Assembly (NCBI GenBank): GCA_037447655.1
Contig: JBBHKE010002347.1
Location: 62,001 to 126,000, forward strand
Length of the DNA: 64,000 nt
Source of the DNA: Zygnema cylindricum
Lineage: Eukaryota > Streptophyta > Zygnematophyceae > Zygnematales > Zygnemataceae
Reading direction: 5' to 3'
In this document: in pieces, positions 48,732 to 59,039 of the stretch
Layout of the letters: every line of letters starts with the position of its first letter
Position numbering within the stretch: position 1 is the stretch's first letter
Made by a program: the position numbers and the translations under genes
Notes under the pieces: model-generated
Told to the model about the DNA's origin: nothing
The model's input: only the letters and a program-made list of their open reading frames with translations
The model's database searches: none

Positions 48732-49892
48732 GCCACGAGGTAGCCACTAGGCTCTCGGGTCTTCAACGTAATCTTTACAAAAGTTATCTAAAACGAAAGT
48801 AACGAAGCAAAATAATCACTTCCAACCAAACCAAGAAAATCGGATTCGGTCAAAAGGGCACTTTTCCAAGACAACCGAAATGCCACACAAACAAATACAC
48901 TCAAACAAACAGTCTAGCTGTCCGGAGAACGGTGCAGCCCAATACAAGATGCCACGCCTCAAGCCTCCACTCCACCAATCGCCAAAAAGACAAATTTGGA
49001 GGGAAACCTTTCGGACTTGGCCAAAGCCGTGTGGATTAAAAACGAGACAGAACACAAGGAGAGAAAAATATGTACGCTAACTAGCATCTATCACTAGCTG
49101 ACAAGAGGATAAAGAAATAATGGGCAATCGGTGGCAATGAGGAAGCAAGGAAATTGCTCCACTTCCAAGAGAAAATTAAGAGGATAAAAAAATAATGTGC
49201 AATCGGTGGCAAGGAGGAAGCATGGAAACTGCTTCGCTGCCAAGAGAAAATTCTTGTCGAAAACTAAAATTCTCTAAGTCTGAGAACTAGCCAAAGTAGG
49301 AGCTACGCTAGGCCTAAGCAAAACTAGCTTACGTCTAGCCTACTTTACATGCATAAAACTAATTTCGTTTGCCGTACGCTTAACAAAATTCACCGTCCGT
49401 GGGTAAAAACCATCCCTAACTACATGAACGCGCGAACATACATAGGTTCGCGACTTAAATATATAAAATGTGTCGAAGCGTTGCTCGGAAATCGCAATTC
49501 CCCTCCAAACGATACTCCGCGTCCATACTTCGAAATCGCGTGCATACGCACGAAACGAAGCATACCGCACGAAATACTCAAAATCGAAACACCTACGCAC
49601 AAATTGAAAAGTATCGCACGAAATTAGTACGGTTGAACAAATATATAAATAAATGAACCGACGTGAAATTCCGCACCTGCGAACAAAACAACTAGACGTG
49701 CGTGCATCAAATTGTGTGTGCATGCATGAAATTGCGCGTGCAAGCATAAAATCGCGCGCGTGCCTTAAACCGTGCGTGCATGGGAAATACCGCGTGTGCA
49801 TGTAAAATACCGCGCGTGCATGTAAAACACCGCGCGTGCGTATAGAATACTGCTCGTGCGTGCGAAATATCGACACGATGCGGCATGACAAC
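48732..49892. other. Region between direct repeats, with internal tandem repeats
   Basis: It holds a tandem pair of about 80 bp at 49100-49250 (gaggataaa, caatcggtggcaa, ccaagagaaaatt). It also has a degenerate 20-bp array of cgcgcgtgcatg type at about 49685-49870. On the minus strand a 337-aa frame (49340-50353) is open across this and the next repeat. It includes the array and has no recognisable motif, so I do not call it a gene. Confidence 0.45.
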
Positions 49893-50080
49893 TGTCGTGC
49901 ATAAGAGACAAGCAAGCGAACATGCATCAAAACCAGCACAGTCATGCTAACAAACATAAATACCAACGAAAATAAATATGAAAATACAAAAATATATACA
50001 CCATCTGAAGGAATAAAGGTGAAAATGACCCAAAAAGAGAAGGGGAAGAATACTCCCCTAAAGTGAAGTGGACCCAATAA
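49893..50080 (-). repeat. Direct repeat, right copy
   Basis: Partner of 48546-48731. It is directly preceded by gatgcggcatgaca (49877-49890), the complement of the first 14 bases of the LTR-like sequence that starts at 58983. Confidence 0.75.
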
Positions 50081-50341
50081 TCTCCCCTCCCCAGCTCCAT
50101 AGCCTGTGGAGGAGCTGGCCAACAAAACCGCGAGCATGGAACCGCCATGGCGGAAGCAATGGTCAGCGAGGATGAAAGGTAATGGAGGAGCGAGCCACTC
50201 CATGTGGAACCCCAAATCATCACCTGTACACGTATACACTCTCTGCAAACTCAAAATCTTGTTAGTATTAATGTCAGCCACAGAGAGAATGTGTGGAGAG
50301 ACGTTGGGGTCGAAAGTATCAAAGGGATGACGCGCGTTAAG
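50081..50341. other. Stretch between repeat and copia LTR
   Basis: No terminal signal was recognised. The minus strand is open through it (part of the 337-aa frame at 49340-50353) without identifiable motifs. Confidence 0.4.
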
Positions 50342-51350
50342 TGTTAAAATCACTAGATTTGTATAGTATTTTCTAGGTATGAATAGTTTAGTAGAAAAAG
50401 AAAGAAAAAGCGCAGGTAGTCTGCCTCCACCTCTTTTCTCTACCCCCTATACTTGTTGTAGTCATTGAAAGAGAGAGAGAGAGAGAGTAGTGGAGCCATG
50501 GCTACCTCATCTCCTTAGGCAGGACTAAAGAGCGACTTAAGTCACTCTCAACAAAAGGTTGAGTCCGGCAGAACTCGAACCTCCGACCGGGAGAGCGCGG
50601 CGTAGCCGTCAGCTCTAACCAGTCTGTCGTAGAAGTCCGTTAAGATATATAGGGTTTGATAACTATTTAAACCGTAGTATGGATTTGAAACCGATTAACT
50701 AAAATATCAACGAAGGAACATATAGCTAGTTAACATTTAGTGCGAACATCATTTTGCACGAAAGAAATGAATCAGACATTTGCTTCGACAACCAACATTC
50801 AATGTCGGATATAATCCGACGGCATATATTGTTGCCGGGATCGCGAAATGGTCACTTTGGCGTTTGTGGACGTGGCATGACTTGGCGTCACGTGGAGGGA
50901 TAACATTTGGTCGTAAGAATTCCGGGGAACGTACGGACAAGTGGAAAGTTGACACGCGTCCCCTCAGTGGCCTTGTCGTACACATGCCGTACAGAAAGGA
51001 CATCGGCCGTAGTACCTTTCTGTACGGTACAATTTTTTCATTAGTTTGTACTACACTAGATAGGGATTGTGAGAGGGATTAGAACTTAGCATCTTTTTAG
51101 ACTGTCACCTCTCTCTTTGAGAGTTTTGTATAAATTGGCATTTTTGCCACCTCATAAGTTATCGGATAGTTGGTCGTATTCAGTAATTTTTTTTTGCTAC
51201 GGACTCACGGCAGTCCACGCTGCACAAGGGTGCAGTCAGACTGTCAATTTGTCTGCTTGGGTAGCAGTGGCTGTGGGTGAAAGTGGGTTAGTTAAAAACT
51301 ATCTAGAGGCTTCCTGAATTCTTTAGTCCAATGGAGGACACGGAATTGGA
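50342..51350 (+). mobile_element. 5' LTR of the older copia-type element
   Basis: It starts TGttaaaatcac and shares tattttctaggt, the GA run followed by gccatggct, and ctagaggcttc with the LTRs of the younger element. It ends just before a half-tRNA type primer-binding site (ggttatgggc at 51351). The last two bases are GA instead of CA, probably a mutation. Length is about 1.0 kb. The 3' LTR is not in this window. Confidence 0.65.
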
Positions 51351-51667
51351 GGTTATGGGCACACCCTTTAGGGTGCCCACTTTCTATGGATATGGGTTCA
51401 TCTATTGGGAAGCCATGATGATGGGGGCTTTGTGCAAAAAACGATACTGGGGTATTGTCATTAGACAAGTGAAATGTCCACCTCAAGGAACTCCACCAGG
51501 GTTTGGTGGAATAAGGTTTTATGCAACAACCTTTGCTGCAGCCGAGGAGACAGATGATTGAGACATCAGTGTGTCCGAAAAAGGGTAAGAGAAAGAGACG
51601 CCTCTTACTTCTATTACCACAGCACTCGGAGCGGCGACGGTGAAGATCTCCAAGAACGACACCCAAA
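51331..51667 (+). pseudogene. gag: Gag N-terminal part of the older copia element, cut by insertion
   Basis: A 76-aa frame (51331-51561) contains the copia gag hallmark of a Trp-containing segment (YGYGFIYWEAMM ... KKRYWGIV) that binds near the start of UBN2/DUF4219-type gag. Degenerate gag-like sequence continues to 51667, where the younger copia element begins. The continuation is at 57803. Joining the two flanks, minus one copy of the 5-bp duplication, restores collinearity with the younger element's gag, which shows this is one interrupted gene. Stops make it non-functional. Confidence 0.7.
51351..51361 (+). promoter_or_regulatory. Primer-binding site of the older copia element
   Basis: ggttatgggca matches the complement of the anticodon-arm region of initiator tRNA-Met, as in Drosophila copia. 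The last base departs from ggttatgggcc. Confidence 0.6.
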
Positions 51668-52599
51668 TGTAGAAATTAATGGTTCTTTTAATATTTTCTA
51701 GGTTTAAAATGAATTGTTAAAAAGAGGTAATTAATATTTCTTTTCTCTATTTTAGTTATACTTTAAAAAGAGAGAGAGTGAGGATTAAAGGCACGCCATG
51801 GCTGCCGCCATATTTAGAAAGTGGTAGATTTTGAAGTAGATGATATTTTACCAAAATGTTCCCTAGTTCGGATTTGAACTTGCGACCTCTGGATTCTCCA
51901 TAGCCGGGCACCTTAACTATGAAGGCCATGCCAAACGATACAGACAAATTTCAAAGATATATAAACATTAACGAAATGGCTAATTAGCACCAAACTAACG
52001 AAGAGGAACAATTCATGCACGTACGCGAATCTGAACCGTGTAAAATATATTTTTATCGGACGACCAACATTGTAGCCACCACTCGAAGTGAGCTTTTAGC
52101 GGCATTCCGAGGTAGCGGCACGCGGTGCCATGTGGCGCCGCATTATTTGATACCGGAGAAGATAGGAGGAGGAACCATGGCTCCCAAATTGAGAGGTATT
52201 ACCTTGTAGACTATGCCGTACAATAGACGTACAATAAGTAAATCGCCCATTGTACCTTCTTATACTATATAGTGTTTCTATTGGTCTAGGGTTTCGTAGT
52301 AGGTAGTCGTGAGTAGGCAGACCAAGACTTAGTGATATTTAGGTACCTCTATCTAGGAGAGCTTATAAATATAAAGGTCATTTTTGACCAACCATAACTT
52401 ACTGCTCAGGGGAGCAAATTCAGATTTTTTTTTTGCTAACGACTCAAAAGAGTCTTGCCTTCATTGGGGCGAAGGTTGTCAGCGTTTTTATCTGTCAAGG
52501 TGACGGTTATTTTTGCTGAAACACAAAGGGGTCAGGGTTATTCTAGAGGCTTCGTGTGAGCTGCGTACTCTGCGGACCTATAGAGGTTTCAGAGCTGCA
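51668..52599 (+). repeat. 5' LTR of the copia element
   Basis: Begins TG and ends CA. It contains a promoter-like TATAAATA at 52364-52371 and, on the minus strand near 51865-51935, a tRNA-like segment with B-box-like sequence (gttcaaatcc). An internal piece from about 52010 is open for 64 aa and is also open in the 3' LTR, without known motif. Confidence 0.92.
52364..52371 (+). promoter_or_regulatory. TATA box of the copia LTR
   Basis: TATAAATA in the context gagagcttataaatataaagg, about 235 bases before the LTR end, a normal place for an LTR promoter. The 3' LTR has the mutated gtaaagat at the same place. Confidence 0.55.
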
Positions 52600-52611
52600 G
52601 GTTATGGGTCC
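52600..52611 (+). promoter_or_regulatory. Primer-binding site of the copia element
   Basis: ggttatgggtcc directly follows the LTR end. It matches, with one change, the complement of the initiator tRNA-Met anticodon arm (ggttatgggccc) used by copia-type half-tRNA priming, rather than the tRNA 3' end. Confidence 0.7.
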
Positions 52612-53640
52612 ACGTTCTAGGGTACCCATCTTCAATGGAATTGGCATCATATACTAGGAATCTATGATGACATGAGATCTATGTGAGAAAAGGATTTGGG
52701 GAAATAGTGAGTGGACGGGTGAGGCGTCCAGTCAGTCTTCGGATCCCTCTAGGGTTTGGAAGAAGTAGATTCACCAAAGATGCAGATCCATCTCCAACGG
52801 AGGAGAAAAAGGAAGAGGAGGTGGTGGACAAAAGAAAGGAGAAAGAGACGATCACACCGATAGCAACCGGTTCGGCATTCATGTCACCTATTCGGAGGAA
52901 CTAGGAGAATGATACCAATACCTCGGACTACAACAATATGGCTGCAAAGCACTTCATCCTCCGCCATCTTACTCAAGGGATTCCATCTCCTCATTTGCAA
53001 GTAAAGAGGGCATCTGATCTTTGGGTGGCTCTCATAGAGATGTACCGAAGTGGTACGATTCAGCAACAGCAGTTGGCTGATCAGAAAATTGACGCATACG
53101 TATATATGGGGGAGAAGTTGTTGGATTTTTGTAATGAGCTCGCAACACTTTTCATGGAGCTAGAGAGTGCCCGATAGGTTGAAACTGAAAAGATGAAGGT
53201 TGACTGCTTGCTCATGAAGTTACCAGATGAGTTCGAGAACATAGTCAACCGTGTGCAGGACTTGCCGAACTCAAGGTGGATATGGAATTTAGTGGAAGGG
53301 ATGATTCTCGTTCGGGAGAAAATGATTGAGATCCAAAGGGGAGGAAAGAGTGGGCAAGCCTTGGCAGCTGGGACCGATTGGAGGAACAATGATTATAGGA
53401 AACCTGCCGTAAATTATGGTGAGGGGGGGCAGAAAAATCAGACCGATGAGTTTGGAACAAGGGCTCCCAAGGGTTTGTGCCACTTTTGTAAGAAACCAGG
53501 GCACTATATAGCGGAGTGCACTAAGTTAACCGAGCTGCGATTAAAGGAGAGGCAGACAGGTGGACACCCGAGAGAAAGAAAAAATCTCTTGTGACACAAG
53601 TACACGAGGCGGAATCTGAGGACGAGCAATGAGCTCCATT
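52600..53640 (+). pseudogene. gag: Copia gag, decayed
   Basis: The N-terminal part (about 52600-52920) is broken by stops and frameshifts. From 52938 to 53594 one frame continues with a single TAG at 53175-53177. It carries the gag core (MKVDCLLMKLPDEFENIV, ERGG-like segment) and a CCHC zinc knuckle, CHFCKKPGHYIAEC, near 53478-53520. The knuckle binds RNA during packaging. The collinear older copy at 57803 onward keeps the same order. The frame ends at a TGA and is followed by a degenerate protease region near 53690 (GFGAS in place of the usual DSGAS). Confidence 0.85.
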
Positions 53641-53999
53641 GGAAGTTGGACAAAATTAGGCAAAATTGCGCCGATCAAGGTGCGGTGATCGGATTCGGTG
53701 CCTCATGCATAAGGACACCCGTCACTAAGAAATGAAAGATTCCCATAGGATAGAGCAACGGGGATGGGAGGATAATCACTACTACACTTGTAGGATCGAT
53801 AGATCCTGAAAAGGTAGTAGAAGGAAAGACATCTATAGTTACATTCTCCAATGTATTGCTTATTCGGGAGCTGATCAAAAACCTCATCTCTACATCTGCA
53901 TTAGATGATAAGGGTTTTGATATTACCACTTGGAAAAGAGTCTTTATTGCTAGTTTTTAGGAGGAAGTTTATTTCTCTTCTGAAAAAGGTAGCCAAGGG

Positions 54000-55005
54000 A
54001 TGTTTATGCTGATTTAAAGCAATGAAAAGAAGAAACTTTATTATGGTGGTGTTCATGATTTAATGTTGTGGCATAAAAGGCTTGGGCATGTGAAAGTTGA
54101 TAAGATAAGAGAGATGAAAAAGATGGGAGTAGTGGAAGGGATTCAGTTTGGTGAGAGTGAGAATCCAAGTGATTGTAGTGAATGTCCTCAAGGCAAAGCA
54201 CACAAGTTACCCTTCCTAAAAACAACCACCTATCATGGAGAAAAGATTCTAAATTTAGTACACACAGATATTTGGGGACCGGCCAAAGTGCCTTCATCCG
54301 GGGGAAAGAGATTTATGTTGACTATAACTGATGATTGGTCTCGGTTTTCCAGGGTGTATTTTTTAAAAAATAAGTCAAAGGCTTAGGAATGTTTAGACAA
54401 TATAAAACATGGAGTGAAAAACTCAATGAAACCCCAATCAAGAGACTAAAGAATTACAATGGTGGAGAGTATACCTCTAACCAGTTTAAAGATTTCCTGA
54501 GGGAAGATAGAGTCCAACACCAATAGACAGTTTCAGAAAACTCGGAACAGAGTGGGGTAGCTGAAAGATTAAATAGAAAACTAAGTGATAGTGTTAGAAG
54601 TATGTTGTCCGATAAAAAGACAGGAAAAGGTTTTGGGCCCAAGCAATGAACTGCGCTTATTACCTCAAAAATAGACTTCTTACTTCAGGGGTAAAAGGCC
54701 AAACACCATATGAGAGATGGACCGGCCGGAAACGTGACATATCTCACTTAAATGTTTTTGGCAGTCAAGTGTTCAGTCTAGATACAGATCGGTCTATTTG
54801 GAAATTATATCATAAAGGAAAACCGGGGTACTTATTAGGATATGATGAGGATGTAAAAAGATACAGAGTTTATGATCTAAAAAGGGAAGATATAATCTTA
54901 GTAAAGCATCTAGTTGTTATGGATGAAGGAAAGTCTGTGAATCCCTTCGGGTATACAAAGTCACTAAAAATCAGATTTGAGTCAGAAAATTCCGATGACT
55001 TTTAG
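54000..55005 (+). pseudogene. pol: Copia integrase, decayed
   Basis: The GAG-pre-integrase zinc-binding region is visible at 54063-54200: WHKRLGH then C..C in SDCSECPQGK. The first catalytic Asp (HTDIWGP, near 54260) and a second conserved block (TITDDWSRF) follow. A stop near 54383 and several frameshifts break the middle. The region around the catalytic Glu reads SGVAERLNRKL near 54555. The C-terminal part is open from 54646 to 55005 (YERWTGRKRDISHLNVFGS), the usual copia linker before reverse transcriptase. The enzyme would insert cDNA into the genome, but this copy cannot be translated intact. Confidence 0.88.
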
Positions 55006-55269
55006 CTTCCTAACAATCTTGGTTTCAGAGAAGATGACATTCTTAAAGGTACAAATCCGACCGAGAAGGACTCGGCTCTGGAAATTCCAGTGACAACTCT
55101 ACCGAAATGGAAGACGTGGTGGAAATTGATTCGGAATCGAGAGACAGGGGAAAAGCCCAAATTGTTTGAAAGAACCCACTGGAACCATCTATTCCGACCA
55201 CAAATTTTGAGGGAGGAAAGAGAAGTAGCAAAAGGTTACAATAAAAATAGGTTAGTAACAAGGTAACAA

Positions 55270-56100
55270 AACTATCTCATCCAGATGAACCTCAGACTTA
55301 TGGAGAGGCGATAAATTGTCCAGAAAGGAACCGGTGGAAAACAACCATCAATGAGGAGATGGCCTCAATTATGGCAGTCGATACTTGGGAGTTGGTGGAT
55401 TGTCCACCTAACCAAAATCCAATAGGTTTGTAAGTGGGTGTTCAATTTAAAACTGAACCCAGATAACACCATTTAGCGCTACAAGGCCCGGTTAACGACT
55501 AAAGGATTCACACAAAAAGAGGGAATCGACTACGAGGAAACCTTTGCCTCGGTTGTCAAATTTCCCTCCGTCCACATATTTCTCATTTTGGCAGTAGCGG
55601 AAGACATGGAGGTGCACCAGATGGACATCAAGACAACCTTTTTGCATAGAGAATTGGAAGAGGAGATCTTCATGTGACAAACCAAATTTGTGGAGCAAGG
55701 AGAGGAGAGTAAGGTATGCCGGCTGATTAAATCTCTTTATGGTTTGAAACATGCACCCCGACAATGGAATAAGATGCTTGATGAGTTTCTTACAGTTCTG
55801 GGATATATCCGAATAAACTCAGATCAGTCAATCTATGTTTTTGAAGATGAGGAAGGTATTATTTTTAATGCAATTTATGTTGATGATTTGTTTATTTTAA
55901 GTAAATCAATGGACAAAATTAATAAACTGAAAACGGATCTTAAGAGGGGAAATTTGAGATGAACGATATGGGGGAGGCAAGATATATTTTGGGAATTCAA
56001 GTAGAAAGAGACCGAGAAAGAAAGATTGTAAGACTTACTCAAAAAGAAGCAAAAGGGAACATGTTGGAAAAGTTTTAGATGGATAAGGCTAATAGATGTA
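55270..56100 (+). pseudogene. pol: Copia reverse transcriptase, decayed
   Basis: Conserved blocks in order: W...INEEMASI near 55330-55370, KWVFNLKLNPD after a frame change near 55430, YKARLTTKGFTQKEGIDYEETF with a TAG just before it, then VAEDMEVHQMDIKTTFLH, where the first catalytic Asp is present. A frame from 55690 to 55962 carries IKSLYGLKHAPRQWN and the catalytic YVDD at 55877-55888. The TGA at 55677 and further stops inactivate it. Sequence style is close to plant and algal copia, which is an impression and not a database result. Confidence 0.92.
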
Positions 56101-56224
56101 CAACTCCAATGGAGTTGAAGAAATGATGTGTGGGGAGTGTGGAAGAAGGAGTCATTATCTTAGACGAGGAATTAGGTCCAGAAGAATAGAAATTTATCCA
56201 GACTATTCCTTACAAGCAAGTAGT

Positions 56225-56854
56225 GGGAAGCCTAATCTATTTTATGAATTGTACCCGACCGGATTTGGTTGCAGCTGTAGGAGTACTGAGTAAAAGCTTA
56301 AATGCTCCCACTAAGAGAGATTGGGAGGCAGCTAAGAGAGTCCTTAGATATTTGATTAGAACTAGGGATCTATGGTTGCATTTGGGTGGTGGGAATCTGA
56401 TGCTAGTTATGGTGATGCTCCGATGAGGAGATTTACTGCTGGATATGTATTGTATGTGGGTGATTGGGCTTGTTGCTGGAGTGGCAAACAACAAAAGGTT
56501 ATTGCCCAATCCACCATGGAGGCTGAGTATATGACCTCTTGCACTGCTGTAAAAGAAATGATGTGGGTGAAGCATTTGCTTGGTGAGCTTGGTTACCTTA
56601 AGAGTGGTGTGCAAAATATTTTTTGTGATAATCGAGCAGCAATCGCTATTGCTGCCAATCCTAAACATCATTTTAAAGCCAAACACTTGGACATAAGACT
56701 TAACTTTGTTAGAGAGAAGGAAGAAAACAAAATAACCAGTTTAGAGTATAGATCAGATAGCGAGATGGTAGCAGACATGATGACCAAACTAGTGCCCTCC
56801 CCTAAGCTATTGTTTTGCAAGGAGAACTGTGGTCTGAAATTAAAGAGTGACTAG
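56225..56854 (+). pseudogene. pol: Copia RNase H domain and C-terminus
   Basis: The connection segment YFMNCTRPDLVAAVGVLSK is open in the frame at 56223-56426. A frameshift near 56385 leads into 56372-56854. That frame contains the RNase H blocks DASYGD, WSGKQQKVIAQSTMEAEY (catalytic Glu), FCDNRAAIAIA (catalytic Asp) and KAKHLDIR. It ends 14 bases before the 3' LTR, as expected for a copia polyprotein end. This is the best-preserved part of the element. Confidence 0.92.
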
Positions 56855-56867
56855 AGAATAAGGGGAG
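56853..56867 (+). promoter_or_regulatory. Polypurine tract of the copia element
   Basis: agagaataaggggag lies immediately before the 3' LTR start and would prime plus-strand DNA synthesis. Confidence 0.75.
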
Positions 56868-57802
56868 TGTAGAAATTTATGGTTCTTTTAGTATTTTTCT
56901 AGGTCTAAAATGAATTGTTGAAAAGAGGTATTTAATATTTCACTTCTATATTTTAGTTACACTTTAAAGAGAGAGAGTGCGAACTAAAGGCACACCATGG
57001 CTGCCGCCATATTTAGAAAGTGGCAAATTTTGAAGTAGATGATATTTTATAAAAATGATGCCTATGTCCGGATTTGAACCTGCGACCTCTAGATTCTTTT
57101 TAGTCGGGCGCCTTAACCATGTAGGCGTTACAAAACGATACACGTGATGGATTCTAAAAATAAATAAACATTAACCAAACGGCTAATGAACACCAAACTA
57201 ACGAAGAGGAACAATTCATGCACATACGCGATTCTGAACCGTGTAAAATATGTTTTGATCGGACGGCCAACATTGTAGCCGCCACTCGAATTGAGATTTT
57301 GGCGGCATTCCGAGATAGTGTCACGCGGTGCCACGTGGCATCGCATTATTTGATACCAGAAAAGATAGGAGGACGAACCATGGCCCCCAATTTGAGAGGT
57401 GTTACCTTGTAGACTATGTCGTACAATAGACGTACAATAAGTACATCGCCCATTGTACCTTTTTGTACTATATAGTCTTCCTATTGGTATAGGGTTTAGT
57501 AGTAGGTATTCGTGAGTAGGCACACCAAGACTTAGTGATATTTAGGCACCTCTCTTTAGGAGAGCTTGTAAAGATAGAGGTCATTTTTGACCAGCCATAA
57601 CTTACTGCTCAGGGGAGCGAATTCGGAGATTATTTTTGCTAACTACTCATAAGAGTCTTGCCTTCATTAGGGTAAAGGTTGTCAATGTTTTTGTATTTCA
57701 AGGTGACGATTATTCTTGCTGAAACACAAAAGGGTCAGGGTTATCCTAGAGGCTGCGTGTGAGCTGCCTACTCTAAGCACCTTTGGAGGTCCCAGAGTTG
57801 CA
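56868..57802 (+). repeat. 3' LTR of the copia element
   Basis: Collinear with 51668-52599 over its whole length, with substitutions and small indels. TG and CA ends are kept. It contains the same minus-strand tRNA-like segment near 57070-57130 and the same 64-codon open stretch near 57218. Confidence 0.93.
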
Positions 57803-58982
57803 CCAAACGTGGGAAGACATCAACATGACTACCGAAAACTTTATTCTAAAGACACCTCACTCAGGCTTTGGCAACCCCCCATCTTCAAATTTACAAGGCC
57901 GAGGAGTTGTGGGTGAATTTGGCTGAAATCTATAGAGCTGGTACTATTCAGGAGCTCTAGTTGGCCAAACAAAAGTTAAGGAATTATACTTACAAAGGGG
58001 GAAAGATGTTAGACAATTGTAATGATCTCTTTTGTTTGTATTTGGAGATGGAGAGTGTCAGGTGGACAAGTACAATGCAGATGAAAGTTAACACTCTCAT
58101 CATTAAGTTACCCGACGAGTATGAAAACATAGTGTACCAAGTACTGGAATTGTCTGACATTTCATGGAAGTGGAACACAGTGGTCCGGATGATACTTGTG
58201 TACGAGAACACAGCTGAGATTAGGAGGGGGGGGAAGAGCATCCAAGCTCTAGCTGCCGGAGGAAACCGATGGGAGAAGGATCTGAAGAAACCATTCAAAG
58301 GAGAGAGAGAGATCAGTCTAGAGGACCAAGGCCCCCACAGGGTCTTTGTCACTTTTGCAAAATGACAAGACACTTCATAGTTGATTGTGTCAAGCTATCA
58401 GAGCTGAGACTCCAAGAGAACCGTGGAAGGGGTTCTTTTGGAGGGAAGAACAAGACACTTGTGGTCACAAAAGTGAAAGGAGAAACAGAAGACGAGTTCT
58501 CTGAGGAGGAGGATGGGGAGTTTCTTCTTGACGAGAGTATGGAGGAGAAGGAGATCCCTCGAAAAGAGAACTGTGCTCTCAGAGCAATTCGAGAAGCTCC
58601 ACAGGAAGGATGGATCATCGACTCATGTGCATCCATGCATATGTGTCATGATAAGCACCTCTTTACTTAGCTAAGAAAGATCCCTATTGTAGAGATATAG
58701 TAAAGGGATGGGAGAGTTGTTACCACAGATCTAGTGGGGTCGGTAGATCTGAAAGTCTTAGTGGAGGGTAAGACTTCTATACTCACCTTCTCAGATGTAC
58801 TCTACATTCTTCAGCTGAGTAAAAATCTTGTCTCTACGTTTGTATTAGATGACAAAGAGTTTGATACCTTCACTAGAAAGGGAGTCTTTACAGCTATGTA
58901 TGGGGATGAAGTCTACTTCACGGCAGATAAAGGTAGCCAAGGAATGTTTAAGCTTAACCTGAGTAATGAAAAGAAGAATGAT
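57803..58982 (+). pseudogene. gag-pr: Older copia element: remainder of gag and protease region
   Basis: Continuation of the gag interrupted at 51667. The 57961-58365 frame carries the gag core (LIIKLPDEYENIV) collinear with the younger element. After a frameshift near 58320 the frame from 58269 carries a zinc knuckle, CHFCKMTRHFIVDC, an acidic segment and the protease active-site block WIIDSCASMHMC, where Cys replaces the usual Gly of DSGA. Stops lie at about 58668 and 58700, after which the frame (58734-58974) resumes with typical pre-integrase sequence (DVLYILQLSKNLVS, GSQGMFKLNLS). It breaks off at about 58982, where a different LTR-like sequence starts. Confidence 0.82.
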
Positions 58983-59039
58983 TGTCATGCCGCATCTCGT
59001 CTGCCATTTTACTTGCTTATATATAGGTATTAGGATGGG

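Larger units (their letters stand above)
51668..57802 (+). mobile_element. Ty1/copia LTR retrotransposon, full length but decayed
   Basis: LTRs 51668-52599 and 56868-57802 (932 and 935 bp) both start TGtagaaatt and end tgCA. A perfect 5-bp target duplication ccaaa lies at 51663-51667 and 57803-57807. A half-tRNA initiator-Met type primer-binding site follows the first LTR, and a polypurine tract precedes the second. Domain order is gag, protease remnant, integrase, reverse transcriptase, RNase H, the copia order. Many stops and frameshifts make it non-autonomous, and the two LTRs have clearly diverged, so insertion is not recent. It is inserted in the gag of an older relative. Confidence 0.95.

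Noticed and set aside
49340-50353. A 337-aa minus-strand frame
   Set aside because: It spans a direct repeat and a degenerate tandem array, and no domain is recognisable. It is probably open by chance, though I keep the region as unclassified.
50570-50630. A functional tRNA gene on the minus strand
   Set aside because: A- and B-box-like words are present, but the acceptor stem does not pair and the anticodon arm is unclear.
51668-58982. Tandem copia array sharing a middle LTR through unequal recombination
   Set aside because: The perfect ccaaa duplication on both sides of 51668-57802 and the collinear gag halves show a nested insertion instead.
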